Below, one piece after another: positions 9,305 through 17,764 of a stretch of DNA of 64,000 nucleotides. The notes under the pieces were generated by a model, which saw nothing but the letters and a program-made list of their open reading frames with translations, had not been told where the DNA came from and ran no database searches. The stretch comes from Hyphomicrobiales bacterium (GTDB lineage Bacteria > Pseudomonadota > Alphaproteobacteria > Rhizobiales > Beijerinckiaceae), in contig JAGXAM010000016.1 of assembly GCA_019075905.1 (NCBI GenBank), forward strand, positions 1 through 64,000, read 5' to 3'. Positions within the stretch are counted from its first letter, which is position 1. Every line of letters begins with the position of its first letter. A program made the position numbers and the translations under genes.

Positions 9305-10186
9305 TCACACGAAGGTTCGCGCCGTTGCATAAGCGTCGCGGAAATCCAAATAGACTGCCCGGCTGGCGCTGCTCATCCGCGCAAACAGCGCTGATTCGGT
9401 CTTGTATTTGACATTGCCGATGGCGAGCGGGCCAAGGCCCATGATCCGGGTAGAGCCGACGGGCGTGCCCTTGTCCTGCAGGCCGAGGCCTTCGATACCG
9501 GCGGGCGGCACGGCATTGACATCGGCGACGAGGCGCAACCCCGGGCTGGCCGCCAGCATGGCAGTGGAAAGGATGTTCATGCCCGCCGGTCCGGCGCAGA
9601 GCGCGACATCGGTGGTGGCAAGGATGGCGCGTTTAGAGGCCTCGGTCGAGGCATCAACGCCCTGCGCCACGACGCCAAACCTTGCCTGCATGGCATCGGC
9701 GCGGGCTGTGACGCGTCCTGCCCCATCATGACCGGCGAGCGTGACACTGGCGCCTTCGAGGCCGGCGAGCACGGCAGCGGTAAAGCCAACGACGCCGGTG
9801 GCGCCAAAAATGGTGACGGCAAGACCCTTGAGGCTGGTGTTCAGGCAGGCCTGCGCCGAGGCCACCATGGCTGCCGCCGTGGTGAAGGAACCTGCCGGAT
9901 CGGCAAACAGCGAGATTTCAAAGGGCGCGAGCAGGGTTGCCCTGGCGGCTTCCAACATGTCGAGCGCAAGCAGCGCATCCTTGCCGCCAATGAAGACGCC
10001 GGTGCGTGGCGCATAATGCGGCGGACGCGAAAACATCGCGTCCTGCACCAGCGCCGTGACATCGAGCAGGGCGACATTGACATGCGGGATGACGGCATCA
10101 AAGCCGGCATCGAGCGCCATATTGATATCGAACGGCGAGGCCAACGGGCCGGGGGCGAGCATATGCAGGATGGCTTTGCCGGTCAT
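9305..10186 (-). CDS. mtdB: NAD(P)-dependent methylene-H4MPT dehydrogenase
   Basis: The 293-residue protein resembles MtdB in order and spacing: ILHMLAPG at the start, SPFDINMALDAGFDAVIPHVNV, GVFIGGKDALLALDML, FADPAGSFTTAAAMV, then the Rossmann core VTIFGATGVVGFTAAVLAGLEGA and SDVNAVPPAGI-like DVNAVPPAGIEGL. It oxidises methylene-H4MPT to methenyl-H4MPT with NAD(P)+. Its start overlaps mptG by four bases (ATGA). MtdA-type enzymes are related, but the N-terminus and pathway context favour MtdB. Confidence 0.93.
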   Translation of the reverse strand: MTGKAILHMLAPGPLASPFDINMALDAGFDAVIPHVNVALLDVTALVQDAMFSRPPHYAPRTGVFIGGKDALLALDMLEAARATLLAPFEISLFADPAGSFTTAAAMVASAQACLNTSLKGLAVTIFGATGVVGFTAAVLAGLEGASVTLAGHDGAGRVTARADAMQARFGVVAQGVDASTEASKRAILATTDVALCAGPAGMNILSTAMLAASPGLRLVADVNAVPPAGIEGLGLQDKGTPVGSTRIMGLGPLAIGNVKYKTESALFARMSSASRAVYLDFRDAYATARTFV

Positions 10187-11172
10187 GGCCCATTCCCCGA
10201 GGTTTCGATGATGGTCGCGCCTTGGTTATGCCCCCGAACCAGCGAAACGTGAAGCGCTTTCGTTGCCGCCGCGACGTTTTTCTGGCCCAGAATCGTTCGG
10301 GCTTCGGCCTCATGGCGCGCAAAGGCAAAGCCAGTCGGCCCCCATGAGCTCTGGCCAATGCCGCAAGCGCCAGCGCTGGCGAGTGCAGCCATGGCACCGC
10401 CGACCGCGGTGCTGGTGAAGCGCCCGCCCTGCGCATCGGCAAAATGGGCCCCCATCATCTGTTGCAGGCGGGTGACGCCGGCGCCGAAAGCCGCCATGTC
10501 GGCCTCGATCAGGCCGGGGAGAATCTGCATCAGCAGCAGGCGGCAGGCCTCGCCGGCCGCTGCGGCACCAAAGGGCGGCAAGTGCTGAAAAGCTGCCCGC
10601 TCGGCACCGCCCGAAAGCCCGTGACGGGATCGGTCTTCGACGAGAATGACCACCCATTCGGGCGGAAATGGCTGATGCGCCAGCAAGGGCGGCACTTGTG
10701 TCAGGGCGCCGCGCCCGCCATCGACGACAAAGCCGCCCGCAGCAAAGAGCGAGGCGCCGATGCCGGAGCGCTGGCCGCGCCCGAGAGCCGCGGCATCCTC
10801 GGCGTCATTTGCGGCGAGCCCGGCGAGATGGCGCAGCCCCGCGGCAAGGGCCAGGGCCAGCTGCGTGCCGGAACCCAGCCCGGAATGCGCGGGGATGGCT
10901 TCATCGATCTCGACCCGAAGGCCACGCCGCAGATTGAAGCGGGCGAGCAGGGTTGTCGCAATCTGAGCGGCACGCTCACGCTCGGCCCCGAGGCAGATGA
11001 TTTCATTTGCCCAACCGAGGCGCAGGCGTGTCTCCGGAGCCGACAGGGCAAGACCGAGCGAGCCAAACCTTCGCCCGAGGCCGCCATCGAGATCGAGAAA
11101 TCCCATGTGCAGCCGGGCATGGGTGATCACTGTAACGAGCCTGGTGTCGCTTGGTTGAGACGTCAAACCCAA
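10183..11172 (-). CDS. mptG: Beta-ribofuranosylaminobenzene 5'-phosphate synthase
   Basis: The 329-residue GHMP-kinase-fold protein has HARLHMGFLDLDGGLGRRFGS at its start and the glycine-rich loop IPAHSGLGSGTQLALALAAGL. It condenses p-hydroxybenzoate or p-aminobenzoate with PRPP, releasing CO2 and PPi. This is the committed step of methanopterin synthesis and a hallmark of organisms that make H4MPT. It is the first gene of the minus-strand operon, divergent from the Fhc operon across a 90-base shared regulatory gap. mtdB overlaps its stop. Confidence 0.93.
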   Translation of the reverse strand: MGLTSQPSDTRLVTVITHARLHMGFLDLDGGLGRRFGSLGLALSAPETRLRLGWANEIICLGAERERAAQIATTLLARFNLRRGLRVEIDEAIPAHSGLGSGTQLALALAAGLRHLAGLAANDAEDAAALGRGQRSGIGASLFAAGGFVVDGGRGALTQVPPLLAHQPFPPEWVVILVEDRSRHGLSGGAERAAFQHLPPFGAAAAGEACRLLLMQILPGLIEADMAAFGAGVTRLQQMMGAHFADAQGGRFTSTAVGGAMAALASAGACGIGQSSWGPTGFAFARHEAEARTILGQKNVAAATKALHVSLVRGHNQGATIIETSGNGP

Positions 11173-11197
11173 AGTCCTCGCTGACGCATCTTGCCGC

Positions 11198-11227
11198 TTG
11201 GCGTTTCGATGCCGTCAGGTCTACTAT
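11198..11227 (+). promoter_or_regulatory. Candidate sigma-70 promoter of the dcoH-fhc operon
   Basis: TTGGCG (11198-11203) and TACTAT (11222-11227) are 18 bases apart in the gap between divergent mptG and the plus-strand operon. A start near 11234 would leave a leader of about 30 bases with a strong AGGGAGG site at 11251. This was found by eye only. Confidence 0.4.
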
Positions 11228-11262
11228 GCCCGAAGGCGGCGCAATGTCCAAGGGAGGCTACC

Positions 11263-11646
11263 ATGACAGAGGGTAGCAAGGAGCGGGTCTACAGCGAGGC
11301 GGAGATTGCTGCCCGATTGCAGGCGGATCTACCGCACTGGGCTTACAAAGACGGATGGATTCGCCGTACCTACAAGACAAATAGCTGGAAAGGCACGCTG
11401 ATGGTGATCAATACCATCGGCCATCTGGCGGAAGCGGCCTGGCATCATCCTGATCTGACGGCCTCCTATGCCTGGGTCGAGATCAGGCTGCAAAACCATG
11501 CCGCCAAGGGCATTTCCGACAAGGATTTCGAATTGGCACGCAAGATCGAGGAGGTCGTTCAATGGCAGCCGGCCAGGGACGGCGGGGCGCTGGAGGGCAC
11601 GCCGCAAGGCGATCAGCGTTTTGCCTACCTCAAATATGACCGCTGA
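11263..11646 (+). CDS. Pterin-4a-carbinolamine dehydratase (DCoH/PhhB) homologue
   Basis: The 127-residue protein has the PCD fold signature: a central DGWIRRTYKTNSWKGTLMVI strand-helix, HLAEAAWHHPDLTASYAWVEI with the HHP-type active-site patch, and KGISDKDFELARKIEE. Classical members dehydrate 4a-hydroxytetrahydrobiopterin. Homologues are often found in methylotroph H4MPT clusters, where they may act on an H4MPT precursor or protect the cofactor; that role is inferred. The ATG at 11263 was chosen for its AGGGAGG site. Its stop lies inside the start of fhcB (11-base overlap). Confidence 0.88.
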   Translation: MTEGSKERVYSEAEIAARLQADLPHWAYKDGWIRRTYKTNSWKGTLMVINTIGHLAEAAWHHPDLTASYAWVEIRLQNHAAKGISDKDFELARKIEEVVQWQPARDGGALEGTPQGDQRFAYLKYDR

Positions 11647-12742
11647 ATCTGGCAATAGTGCACGGATTGACGGGCAGGCGGCTGCCCTGCCGGAGGCGAT
11701 GGGCCGCGCCGCCGAGCTTTTGGCCAGCTCCCGCCAGCCGCTGGTGACCGGCCTTTCGACCGATGTCGCCGGGGCGCGCGCCGCGCTAGCGCTGGCGGCG
11801 GTGACGGGCAGTGTCATTGACCATGCCGGCGGCGAGGCGACCATGTGCCTCGCGCGGCCGCTGCAGGATGGCGGCGGCTTTGTCGTGACGCCGGGCGAGA
11901 TGCGGGCGCGGGCCGACAGCGTGCTGGTGATCGGCCCTTCGGCGCTGCACCTCATGCCGGGCATGGCAGAGGCTTTGGCGGCGGCGCCACCGCTGGCGCT
12001 GGTGGCGGGCCCGCGGCGGGTGCTGCAGATCAATGCCGGCGCCGGGCCGCTGGCCGGGGCGGAACTGGCAGAATTTCCCGGCCTATCGCCGCTGGCGCTT
12101 GTCAGTCTGATGGGCGCGCGGGCGCGGGGCCACCACGTCAATGTCGCCGCCACGACGCTCACAGAGACTGACCGCGTGGTCGCCTGGCTTGCGGCCGCGC
12201 ATTATGGCGTGATCATCTTCAACCCGCTGGAGCTTGGTGCGCCGGGTGTCGAAGCCTTGTTCCGGCTGGCGACGCAGCTCAACCGCGCCACCCGCTTTTC
12301 CACCCTGCCGCTGGTGCTGTCCGCCTCGGCCGAAACTTTCAAGACGGTATGCCTGTGGACGACCGGATTTCCAGGGCGGGTAAATTTTGCGACGGGTGCG
12401 CCCGCCTATGACCCCGAGCTTTTTGACCCGAAGCGCATGGTCGCCAGCGGCGAGGCCGATCTCGTGCTAGGCATCGACAGCTTCGGCGAGGGGCTGGGCG
12501 TGCCAGATCACACCATGGCGCAGATCCTGCTGGCCCCGTCCCTCAGCGGCGCGGCGAAGCCGCCGGACGTTTTCATTCCCATTGGCGAGCCCGGCCGCGA
12601 CCATGCCGGCGTCATGTTCGATCCTGCGATCGGCACGCTGAGGGCGATGCCGGCCCTTGCCCCCAGCCCCCGGCCAAGCGCTGCGGCCATGCTGGAAACC
12701 TTGCGGGCGCTGGCCTTGCGCAAGGGAGGCGCGCCATGCTGA
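11636..12742 (+). CDS. fhcB: Formyltransferase/hydrolase complex subunit B
   Basis: The 368-residue protein is related to subunit B of formylmethanofuran dehydrogenase, with GLSTDVAGARAALALA and GSVIDHAGGEA near the start and WTTGFPGRVNFATGAPAYDP late. In bacterial Fhc this subunit is thought to have lost redox catalysis and to be structural. The ATG at 11636 overlaps the end of the preceding gene. The frame is open upstream to 11468, but that part only shadows the dehydratase gene. fhcA starts seven bases before its stop. Confidence 0.93.
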   Translation: MTAESGNSARIDGQAAALPEAMGRAAELLASSRQPLVTGLSTDVAGARAALALAAVTGSVIDHAGGEATMCLARPLQDGGGFVVTPGEMRARADSVLVIGPSALHLMPGMAEALAAAPPLALVAGPRRVLQINAGAGPLAGAELAEFPGLSPLALVSLMGARARGHHVNVAATTLTETDRVVAWLAAAHYGVIIFNPLELGAPGVEALFRLATQLNRATRFSTLPLVLSASAETFKTVCLWTTGFPGRVNFATGAPAYDPELFDPKRMVASGEADLVLGIDSFGEGLGVPDHTMAQILLAPSLSGAAKPPDVFIPIGEPGRDHAGVMFDPAIGTLRAMPALAPSPRPSAAAMLETLRALALRKGGAPC

Positions 12743-14367
12743 CAAGATTGCAGGGCGGGCGGGTCATCGACCCGACACGCGGGCTGGATGGTCGCGGCGA
12801 TGTTTATTTTGATGACGGGCGCATCCTGGCTACGCCGTCCCGCGCGCCCGATGTCACAATTGATGTTTCGGGCTGCATCGTCATGGCGGGGGCGCTGGAT
12901 ATTCATTCCCACATTGCCGGGGCCAATGTCTCGACCGCGCGGCTGCTGCTGCCGGAGGCACATCGCGCCCACATGACCCGACCGGAAACGACATGGCTGG
13001 GCGAGATCGGCTTCAGCGCCGCCGAAACCGGGCGGCTTTATGCCGAAATGGGCTTCACCTTTGTTGTCGAACCGGCCATCAGCCCGCAACAGGCCCTGCA
13101 TGCGCATCTGGAGCTCGCGGATATTCCGGTCATCGACAAGGGGCTTCTGGCCGTACTCGGCAATGATGATTTCACCCTCGGTCTGATCCGCGATGGTGCT
13201 GGCCGTGCGGCGCTGGCCGATGTGGTGGGTGCAACGCTGGCGCAGTCGCGGGCGCTCGGCATCAAGGTGATCAATGCGGGCGCGGCTGCGGCATTCAAAT
13301 ATAACCTGCGCGGTTTCTCGCTGGATGATGTAGTACCGCATTATGGCGTGAGCTCGCGCGCCATCCTTGAAGCGTTGCAGCAGGCGGTGCTGGATGCGGG
13401 GGCGCATCATCCCCTGCATGTCCATGCCAATAATCTTGGCCTTGCCGGCAATGTCGAAACCGCCAAGGCGACTATCGCCGCGGCGCGAGGCATGCCGATG
13501 CATCTCGCCCATATCCAGTTCTACGCCTATGGCCGCGAAGGCGCGCGGGGTTTTTCTTCTGCGGCAGCCGAACTTGCGGAAGTGATCAATGCCCATCCGC
13601 ATGTGAGTGTGGACGTCGGCCAGGTGATGTTCCAGCCGACGGTGACCATCTCCAGCGATATCATGCGCCAGTTCAATGGCCTTGGCGAGGCACGGCCTCG
13701 CAAGGGCATCATTCAGGAAGGCGAGGGCAATGGCGGCGGCGTGGTGCCGCTGGTTTATGCGCGCGACAATTTCTTCAACGCGCTGCAATGGGCGGCGGGG
13801 CTGGAATTGTTTCTCGGCATCAGCAATCCGGCGCAGGTGTTTTTCACCACCGATCACCCCAATGGCGCGCCTTTCACCACCTATCCAACCCTGATGGCCC
13901 TGTTGATGAGCGCTGACCTGCGCGATGAATGGTGTGCCGGCCTGCCCGCCGAGGCGCTGGCGCTGACGCACCTGCCGTCAATGCGGCGCGAATACAGCCT
14001 GAATGAGCTGGCGATCATGACCCGTAGCGCGCCGGCCACATTGTTTGGCATGCGGGACCGCGGCCATCTTGGCGCCGGTGCCCGTGCCGATGTTGCCGTC
14101 TATGCCGACCAGAATGACCGTGCGGCCATGTTTGCCAAGGCGCGGCTGGTCATCAAGAATGGCGTCACCGTGGTGCGCGACGGCAAGGTCTGCGCGGATT
14201 ATTTCGGCCGGACGCTAGCGCTGGCGGCAAGGGCTGATGCCGCTATGCTGCGCCGCCTCGAAGCCCATTCCCAGACAGTGCACGGCATAAATTGTGCAGG
14301 TTTTGATGTGCCGACCTTTGCCATGCCGCAGGCCCATGCTTTCGAGGACGTGGCATGCCGAAGCTGA
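12736..14367 (+). CDS. fhcA: Formyltransferase/hydrolase complex subunit A (formylmethanofuran hydrolase)
   Basis: The 543-residue amidohydrolase-fold protein has the metal-binding motif DIHSHIAG with His57 and His59, further candidate ligands in HVHANNLGL and HLAHIQFYAYG, and TTDHPNGAPFTTYP. It hydrolyses formylmethylofuran to formate. Fhc from Methylorubrum uses a polyglutamylated methylofuran coenzyme held in the complex. The length is normal for FhcA. It overlaps fhcB by 7 bases and fhcD by 13. Confidence 0.96.
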   Translation: MLTRLQGGRVIDPTRGLDGRGDVYFDDGRILATPSRAPDVTIDVSGCIVMAGALDIHSHIAGANVSTARLLLPEAHRAHMTRPETTWLGEIGFSAAETGRLYAEMGFTFVVEPAISPQQALHAHLELADIPVIDKGLLAVLGNDDFTLGLIRDGAGRAALADVVGATLAQSRALGIKVINAGAAAAFKYNLRGFSLDDVVPHYGVSSRAILEALQQAVLDAGAHHPLHVHANNLGLAGNVETAKATIAAARGMPMHLAHIQFYAYGREGARGFSSAAAELAEVINAHPHVSVDVGQVMFQPTVTISSDIMRQFNGLGEARPRKGIIQEGEGNGGGVVPLVYARDNFFNALQWAAGLELFLGISNPAQVFFTTDHPNGAPFTTYPTLMALLMSADLRDEWCAGLPAEALALTHLPSMRREYSLNELAIMTRSAPATLFGMRDRGHLGAGARADVAVYADQNDRAAMFAKARLVIKNGVTVVRDGKVCADYFGRTLALAARADAAMLRRLEAHSQTVHGINCAGFDVPTFAMPQAHAFEDVACRS

Positions 14368-15275
14368 CGACGCCGCTGCTGCGTAATGGCGTGCGCATTG
14401 ATGCCAGTTTCGCCGAAGCCTTCGGCATGCGCGCCACGGCGGTCATTATCACCGCCCCCAATCTGAAATGGGCCCGGCAGGCCGCCGTCACCATGACCGG
14501 TTTTGCGACATCGGTGATCGGCTGTGGTTGCGAGGCGGGAATCGACGCGCATTTGAGCGCTGATATTACGCCTGACGGGCGCCCTGGCGTCAGGGTGCTG
14601 ATCTTTGCCATGTCGACCGATGCCTTGCAGAAGGCCCTGAGCGACCGGGTTGGCCAGGCGGTGCTCACCTGCCCCGGCACGGCCTGTTACAACGGCCTTG
14701 CCGGCAGCGAGGGGCTGGAACTCGGCGACGCCCTGCGCGGATTTGCCGATGGCTTCCAGATTTCCAAGCGCCATGAGGGCCGCCATATCTGGCGCTTGCC
14801 GGTGATGGATGGCGAATTTCTGTGCGAGGCCACCTGCGCAATGACGCGCGACGCTGTGGGTGGCGGCAATCTGCTGGTGATGGGCGCGAGTCCGGCGGCA
14901 ACCATGCGGGCCGCCGAGGCCGGTGTGGCGGCGATGCAGGGCGTTGCTGGCGCGATCATGCCTTTTCCTGGCGGGATCGTGCGCTCGGGATCAAAGGTCG
15001 GCTCGAAATATCCCGGCCAGTCGGCCTCCACCAACGAGGCCTATTGTCCAAGCCTGCGCGGCGCCGTTGCCAGCGCGCTGGATGATGATGTCGCCAGCGT
15101 GCTCGAAATCGTCATTGACGGGCTCGACTATGCCGCTGTAGCCGCAGCGATGCGGGCCGGGCTCAAGGCGATGATTGCGCTCGGGCCGGAGCGCGGCGCG
15201 GTGCGGATCGGTGCCGGCAATTATGGCGGAAAGCTGGGGCCGCATCATTTTCATCTGGCGGACCTCGTGCCATGA
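14355..15275 (+). CDS. fhcD: Formyltransferase/hydrolase complex subunit D (formylmethanofuran:H4MPT formyltransferase)
   Basis: The 306-residue protein matches Ftr/FhcD: NGVRIDASFAEAFGMRATAVIITAPN at the start, GFATSVIGCGCEAGID, and CPTACYNGL-like TCPGTACYNGLAGS. It moves the formyl group from formyl-H4MPT to methylofuran, feeding the FhcA hydrolase. It overlaps fhcC by four bases (ATGA). Confidence 0.95.
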   Translation: MPKLTTPLLRNGVRIDASFAEAFGMRATAVIITAPNLKWARQAAVTMTGFATSVIGCGCEAGIDAHLSADITPDGRPGVRVLIFAMSTDALQKALSDRVGQAVLTCPGTACYNGLAGSEGLELGDALRGFADGFQISKRHEGRHIWRLPVMDGEFLCEATCAMTRDAVGGGNLLVMGASPAATMRAAEAGVAAMQGVAGAIMPFPGGIVRSGSKVGSKYPGQSASTNEAYCPSLRGAVASALDDDVASVLEIVIDGLDYAAVAAAMRAGLKAMIALGPERGAVRIGAGNYGGKLGPHHFHLADLVP

Positions 15276-16078
15276 CGCTGACCCTGACGCTGAAATCGCC
15301 GCCGCCGTTCCGGCTTGATATGTCAGGCGTGGTGCCGCACCTGTTGCAGGGCCTGACGACGCAGGCGCTGGCGCGGCTCGATGTCACGACGATGCGAGTG
15401 CCGGTGCCGCTGGGGGACTGGTTCAGGATCGCCGGCACGCCCGGTTCCGACATGGTGATATATGATGCCTGCGGCGAGCTTGATCAGGTCGGCGCGGCGC
15501 TGCAAGGCGGCAATATCGTCGTCGCCGGGAATGTCGGGCGCGCTGCCGGGGCCGGCATGAGCGGCGGCCACATTACAATCCATGGCCATGCCGGGGCCTA
15601 TGCCGGGGCGATGATGCGCGGCGGCACACTGGATATCATGGGCAATGCGGGCGATCACCTCGCGGGGGCGACGGTTGGCGCGCTCGATGGCATGACCGGT
15701 GGCGCCCTGCAGGTGCGCGGGCATGCGGGGCGGCGGGCGGGTGACCGGATGCGTGGCGGCATGATCGTCATCAATGGTCATGCTGGCGCGCAGGCCGGCA
15801 GCAGGCTTGGCGGTGGCACGCTGATGGTCTGCGGCAAGGCCGGGCCCGAGGCGGGGGTGATGATGCGGCGCGGCACGCTTTATCTCAACGAGGCCGGGCC
15901 ATTGCCGCCGGGCTTCGTTGATTGCGGGACGCCCGATCTCGTGTTCCACAAATGGCTGGCGCAGCAATTGCAGCCCTATGGCCACAGCGCGATGGCGCTG
16001 GCGCGGGCGAAACTGAGGCGCTACCAGGGCGATATGGCCGATCTCGGCAAGGGGGAGATTTTCCTGTGCGCGCCATGA
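15272..16078 (+). CDS. fhcC: Formyltransferase/hydrolase complex subunit C
   Basis: The 268-residue protein contains a long array of glycine-rich turns (GGNIVVAGNVGRAAGAGMSG, GGHITIHGHAGAYAGAMMRG and so on, about 85-210). These form the beta-helix shared with the glutamate synthase C-terminal domain and with formylmethanofuran dehydrogenase subunit C. It is a structural core of Fhc and contacts the coenzyme. Its stop overlaps the ATG of a 34-codon ORF by four bases. Confidence 0.95.
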   Translation: MTLTLTLKSPPPFRLDMSGVVPHLLQGLTTQALARLDVTTMRVPVPLGDWFRIAGTPGSDMVIYDACGELDQVGAALQGGNIVVAGNVGRAAGAGMSGGHITIHGHAGAYAGAMMRGGTLDIMGNAGDHLAGATVGALDGMTGGALQVRGHAGRRAGDRMRGGMIVINGHAGAQAGSRLGGGTLMVCGKAGPEAGVMMRRGTLYLNEAGPLPPGFVDCGTPDLVFHKWLAQQLQPYGHSAMALARAKLRRYQGDMADLGKGEIFLCAP

Positions 16079-16179
16079 AGCCGCTCGCCATAAGCCCGCC
16101 TGCCATGAACGGCCTTGGCGCAGCTGCCGCGCTGTGCGAGGCTGGGAGGGCGCTCTTGCCGGAGGCCGAAGGATCATGA
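16075..16179 (+). CDS. Putative 34-residue ORF linking fhcC to the next gene
   Basis: This 34-codon frame starts with an ATG whose last base opens the fhcC stop (ATGA). It ends with a TGA that shares two bases with the next gene's ATG, again ATGA. The peptide is Ala/Gly/Pro-rich with one Cys and has no family I recognise. It may be a coupling peptide, a decayed gene or chance, but the double ATGA junction is striking. Confidence 0.4.
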   Translation: MKPLAISPPAMNGLGAAAALCEAGRALLPEAEGS

Positions 16180-16385
16180 ACCTCGTGTTGCTCGTCATGT
16201 CCGTCTGCCTTGTCGGGCATTTGCACCGCTGTGAAACAAGGCAAGTGCAGATATCCAGCCCGTCGCTGGATGCCTGCATGCGAAAATCGCCACTTTTTAT
16301 CGCGCAATGGACGGGCGACAATCCGAAATGGGTGGTGCGGCGCTGGCATTGCGCCTGGCCGGGTGCCGAGGGCCAGCCAACGTGA
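16176..16385 (+). CDS. Small hypothetical exported or anchored protein (PKW..RW.C motif)
   Basis: The 69-residue protein has a hydrophobic start (about 1-15) and four cysteines (11, 19, 34, 59). The end NPKWVVRRWHC resembles short Rhizobiales hypothetical proteins that end in a PKW...RWRC pattern; that resemblance is from memory and needs a search. A GGAGG stretch precedes the ATG at 16176. The preceding ORF and the following folP-like gene overlap it by four bases each. Function unknown. The hydrophobic start could be a signal or anchor segment. Confidence 0.68.
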   Translation: MNLVLLVMSVCLVGHLHRCETRQVQISSPSLDACMRKSPLFIAQWTGDNPKWVVRRWHCAWPGAEGQPT

Positions 16386-17203
16386 TAGAGCGGCGCGACG
16401 CATTTTTGCAGGCGGTGGCCGCAAAGCCGGTGATCATGGGCATTTTGAACATCACCCCGGATTCATTTTCGGATGGTGGCAAGTTCAATTCGCGGGAAGC
16501 TGCATGCCAGCAGGCCGAAAGAATGGCCCGCGAGGGAGCCGATATTATCGACATCGGTGCCGAATCGACGAGGCCGGGGGCCATACCGGTTGCCGAGGCC
16601 GAGGAAATCGCCCGGATCGAGGCGATATTGGGCGCGGTGCGGGCGGCGGTGGACCTGCCGCTGTCGATCGATACCAGCAAGGCAAATGTGGCGCGCCGCG
16701 CCATGGCGATGGGTGCCGATGTCATCAATGATGTCTGGGGCCTGCAACGTGATGCAGCCATGGCCGCCACCGTGGCCGAGACAGGCGCCGCCGTGGTGAT
16801 CATGCATAATCGTGCCGAGAAAGACGCCTCGCTCGACATCATCGACGACATGCGGCGGTTTTTTGATCATTCGCTGGCGCTAGCTGCGGCCGCAGGGGTG
16901 CCACGGCATGTCATTATCCTTGATCCGGGCATAGGCTTTGGCAAAACGCAGATGCAAAACCTGCAGGCCATTCGCGGGCTGGACCAGCTTGCGTCCTATG
17001 GCCTGCCGATTCTTGCCGGCATCTCGCGAAAATCGCTTCTGGGCGCGGTGCTCGGCACGGATGTGCATAACCGCCTGATCGGGTCGATCAGCGCGCATCT
17101 GGCGGCAGCAGCGCATGGCGCACGTATTTTCAGGGTGCATGATGTGGCCGAGCATGTTACGGCGCTGCGGGTTTTCGAGGCAGTCGAACATGGCCATGTC
17201 TGA
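16382..17203 (+). CDS. folP: Dihydropteroate synthase (folate and possibly H4MPT pathway)
   Basis: The 273-residue TIM-barrel protein has the DHPS signatures MGILNITPDSFSDGG, GADIIDIGAESTRPGA, SIDTSKANVARRAMAMGADVINDVWG and DPGIGFGKT. It joins a hydroxymethyl-dihydropterin pyrophosphate to p-aminobenzoate. A DHPS-like enzyme also joins the same pterin to beta-RFAP in methanopterin synthesis, and the Fhc operon context makes that possible here. I prefer the GTG start at 16382, which overlaps the preceding stop (GTGA). A frame from the ATG at 16307 would add 25 unrelated residues. Confidence 0.9.
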   Translation: MIERRDAFLQAVAAKPVIMGILNITPDSFSDGGKFNSREAACQQAERMAREGADIIDIGAESTRPGAIPVAEAEEIARIEAILGAVRAAVDLPLSIDTSKANVARRAMAMGADVINDVWGLQRDAAMAATVAETGAAVVIMHNRAEKDASLDIIDDMRRFFDHSLALAAAAGVPRHVIILDPGIGFGKTQMQNLQAIRGLDQLASYGLPILAGISRKSLLGAVLGTDVHNRLIGSISAHLAAAAHGARIFRVHDVAEHVTALRVFEAVEHGHV

Positions 17204-17690
17204 GGCAGCGCTGGGGCTTGGCAGCAATCTGGGCGACCGCGCCGCGCATATTTATGAGGCGCTGCGACGGCTCGCCAACCATGCTGACATCCGCGTGAAA
17301 GCGCTGTCGCGGCTTTACCAGACGCCGCCCTGGGGGCCGGTGGCGCAGCCGGATTTCGCCAATGCCTGCGCCCTGATCGAAACCGGCCTCGCACCGCTGG
17401 GCCTGCTCGATCTGGTGAAGGGCATGGAAGTTGCCATGGGCCGCGAGCCTGGCCTGCGCTGGGGCCCGCGGCTGATCGACATTGATATTCTTTTCATGGC
17501 CGGCATCTCCTTCGATCATCCGCGCCTGCACCTGCCGCATGTCGACATGCTGCACCGCGCCTTTGTGCTGGTGCCGCTGGCGGAAATCGCGCCTGATACT
17601 GAAATCGGCGGGATGAGGATTGATGAGGCGGCGCGGCGCGTCGATGTTACGCATGTGGTGCCATGGCAGGGCTCCGGGCGCGAGGCCTAG
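17190..17690 (+). CDS. folK: 6-hydroxymethyl-7,8-dihydropterin pyrophosphokinase
   Basis: The 166-residue protein has ALGLGSNLGDRAAHIYEALRRL, SRLYQTPPWGPVAQPDFANAC, and the ATP/Mg site RWGPRLIDIDILF. It makes the pyrophosphorylated pterin used by DHPS. It overlaps the folP end by 14 bases; ATGs at 17190 and 17196 are both possible. folB, which usually sits between folP and folK in Rhizobiales, is absent here. It closes the plus-strand C1 operon. Confidence 0.95.
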   Translation: MAMSEAALGLGSNLGDRAAHIYEALRRLANHADIRVKALSRLYQTPPWGPVAQPDFANACALIETGLAPLGLLDLVKGMEVAMGREPGLRWGPRLIDIDILFMAGISFDHPRLHLPHVDMLHRAFVLVPLAEIAPDTEIGGMRIDEAARRVDVTHVVPWQGSGREA

Positions 17691-17764
17691 GCTTGCCAAA
17701 GTGCCCTCAAGCGCGGCATGTGGGCTAGGGCGATGCACGGGTACCCGCTGAACAGGAGATTGTT

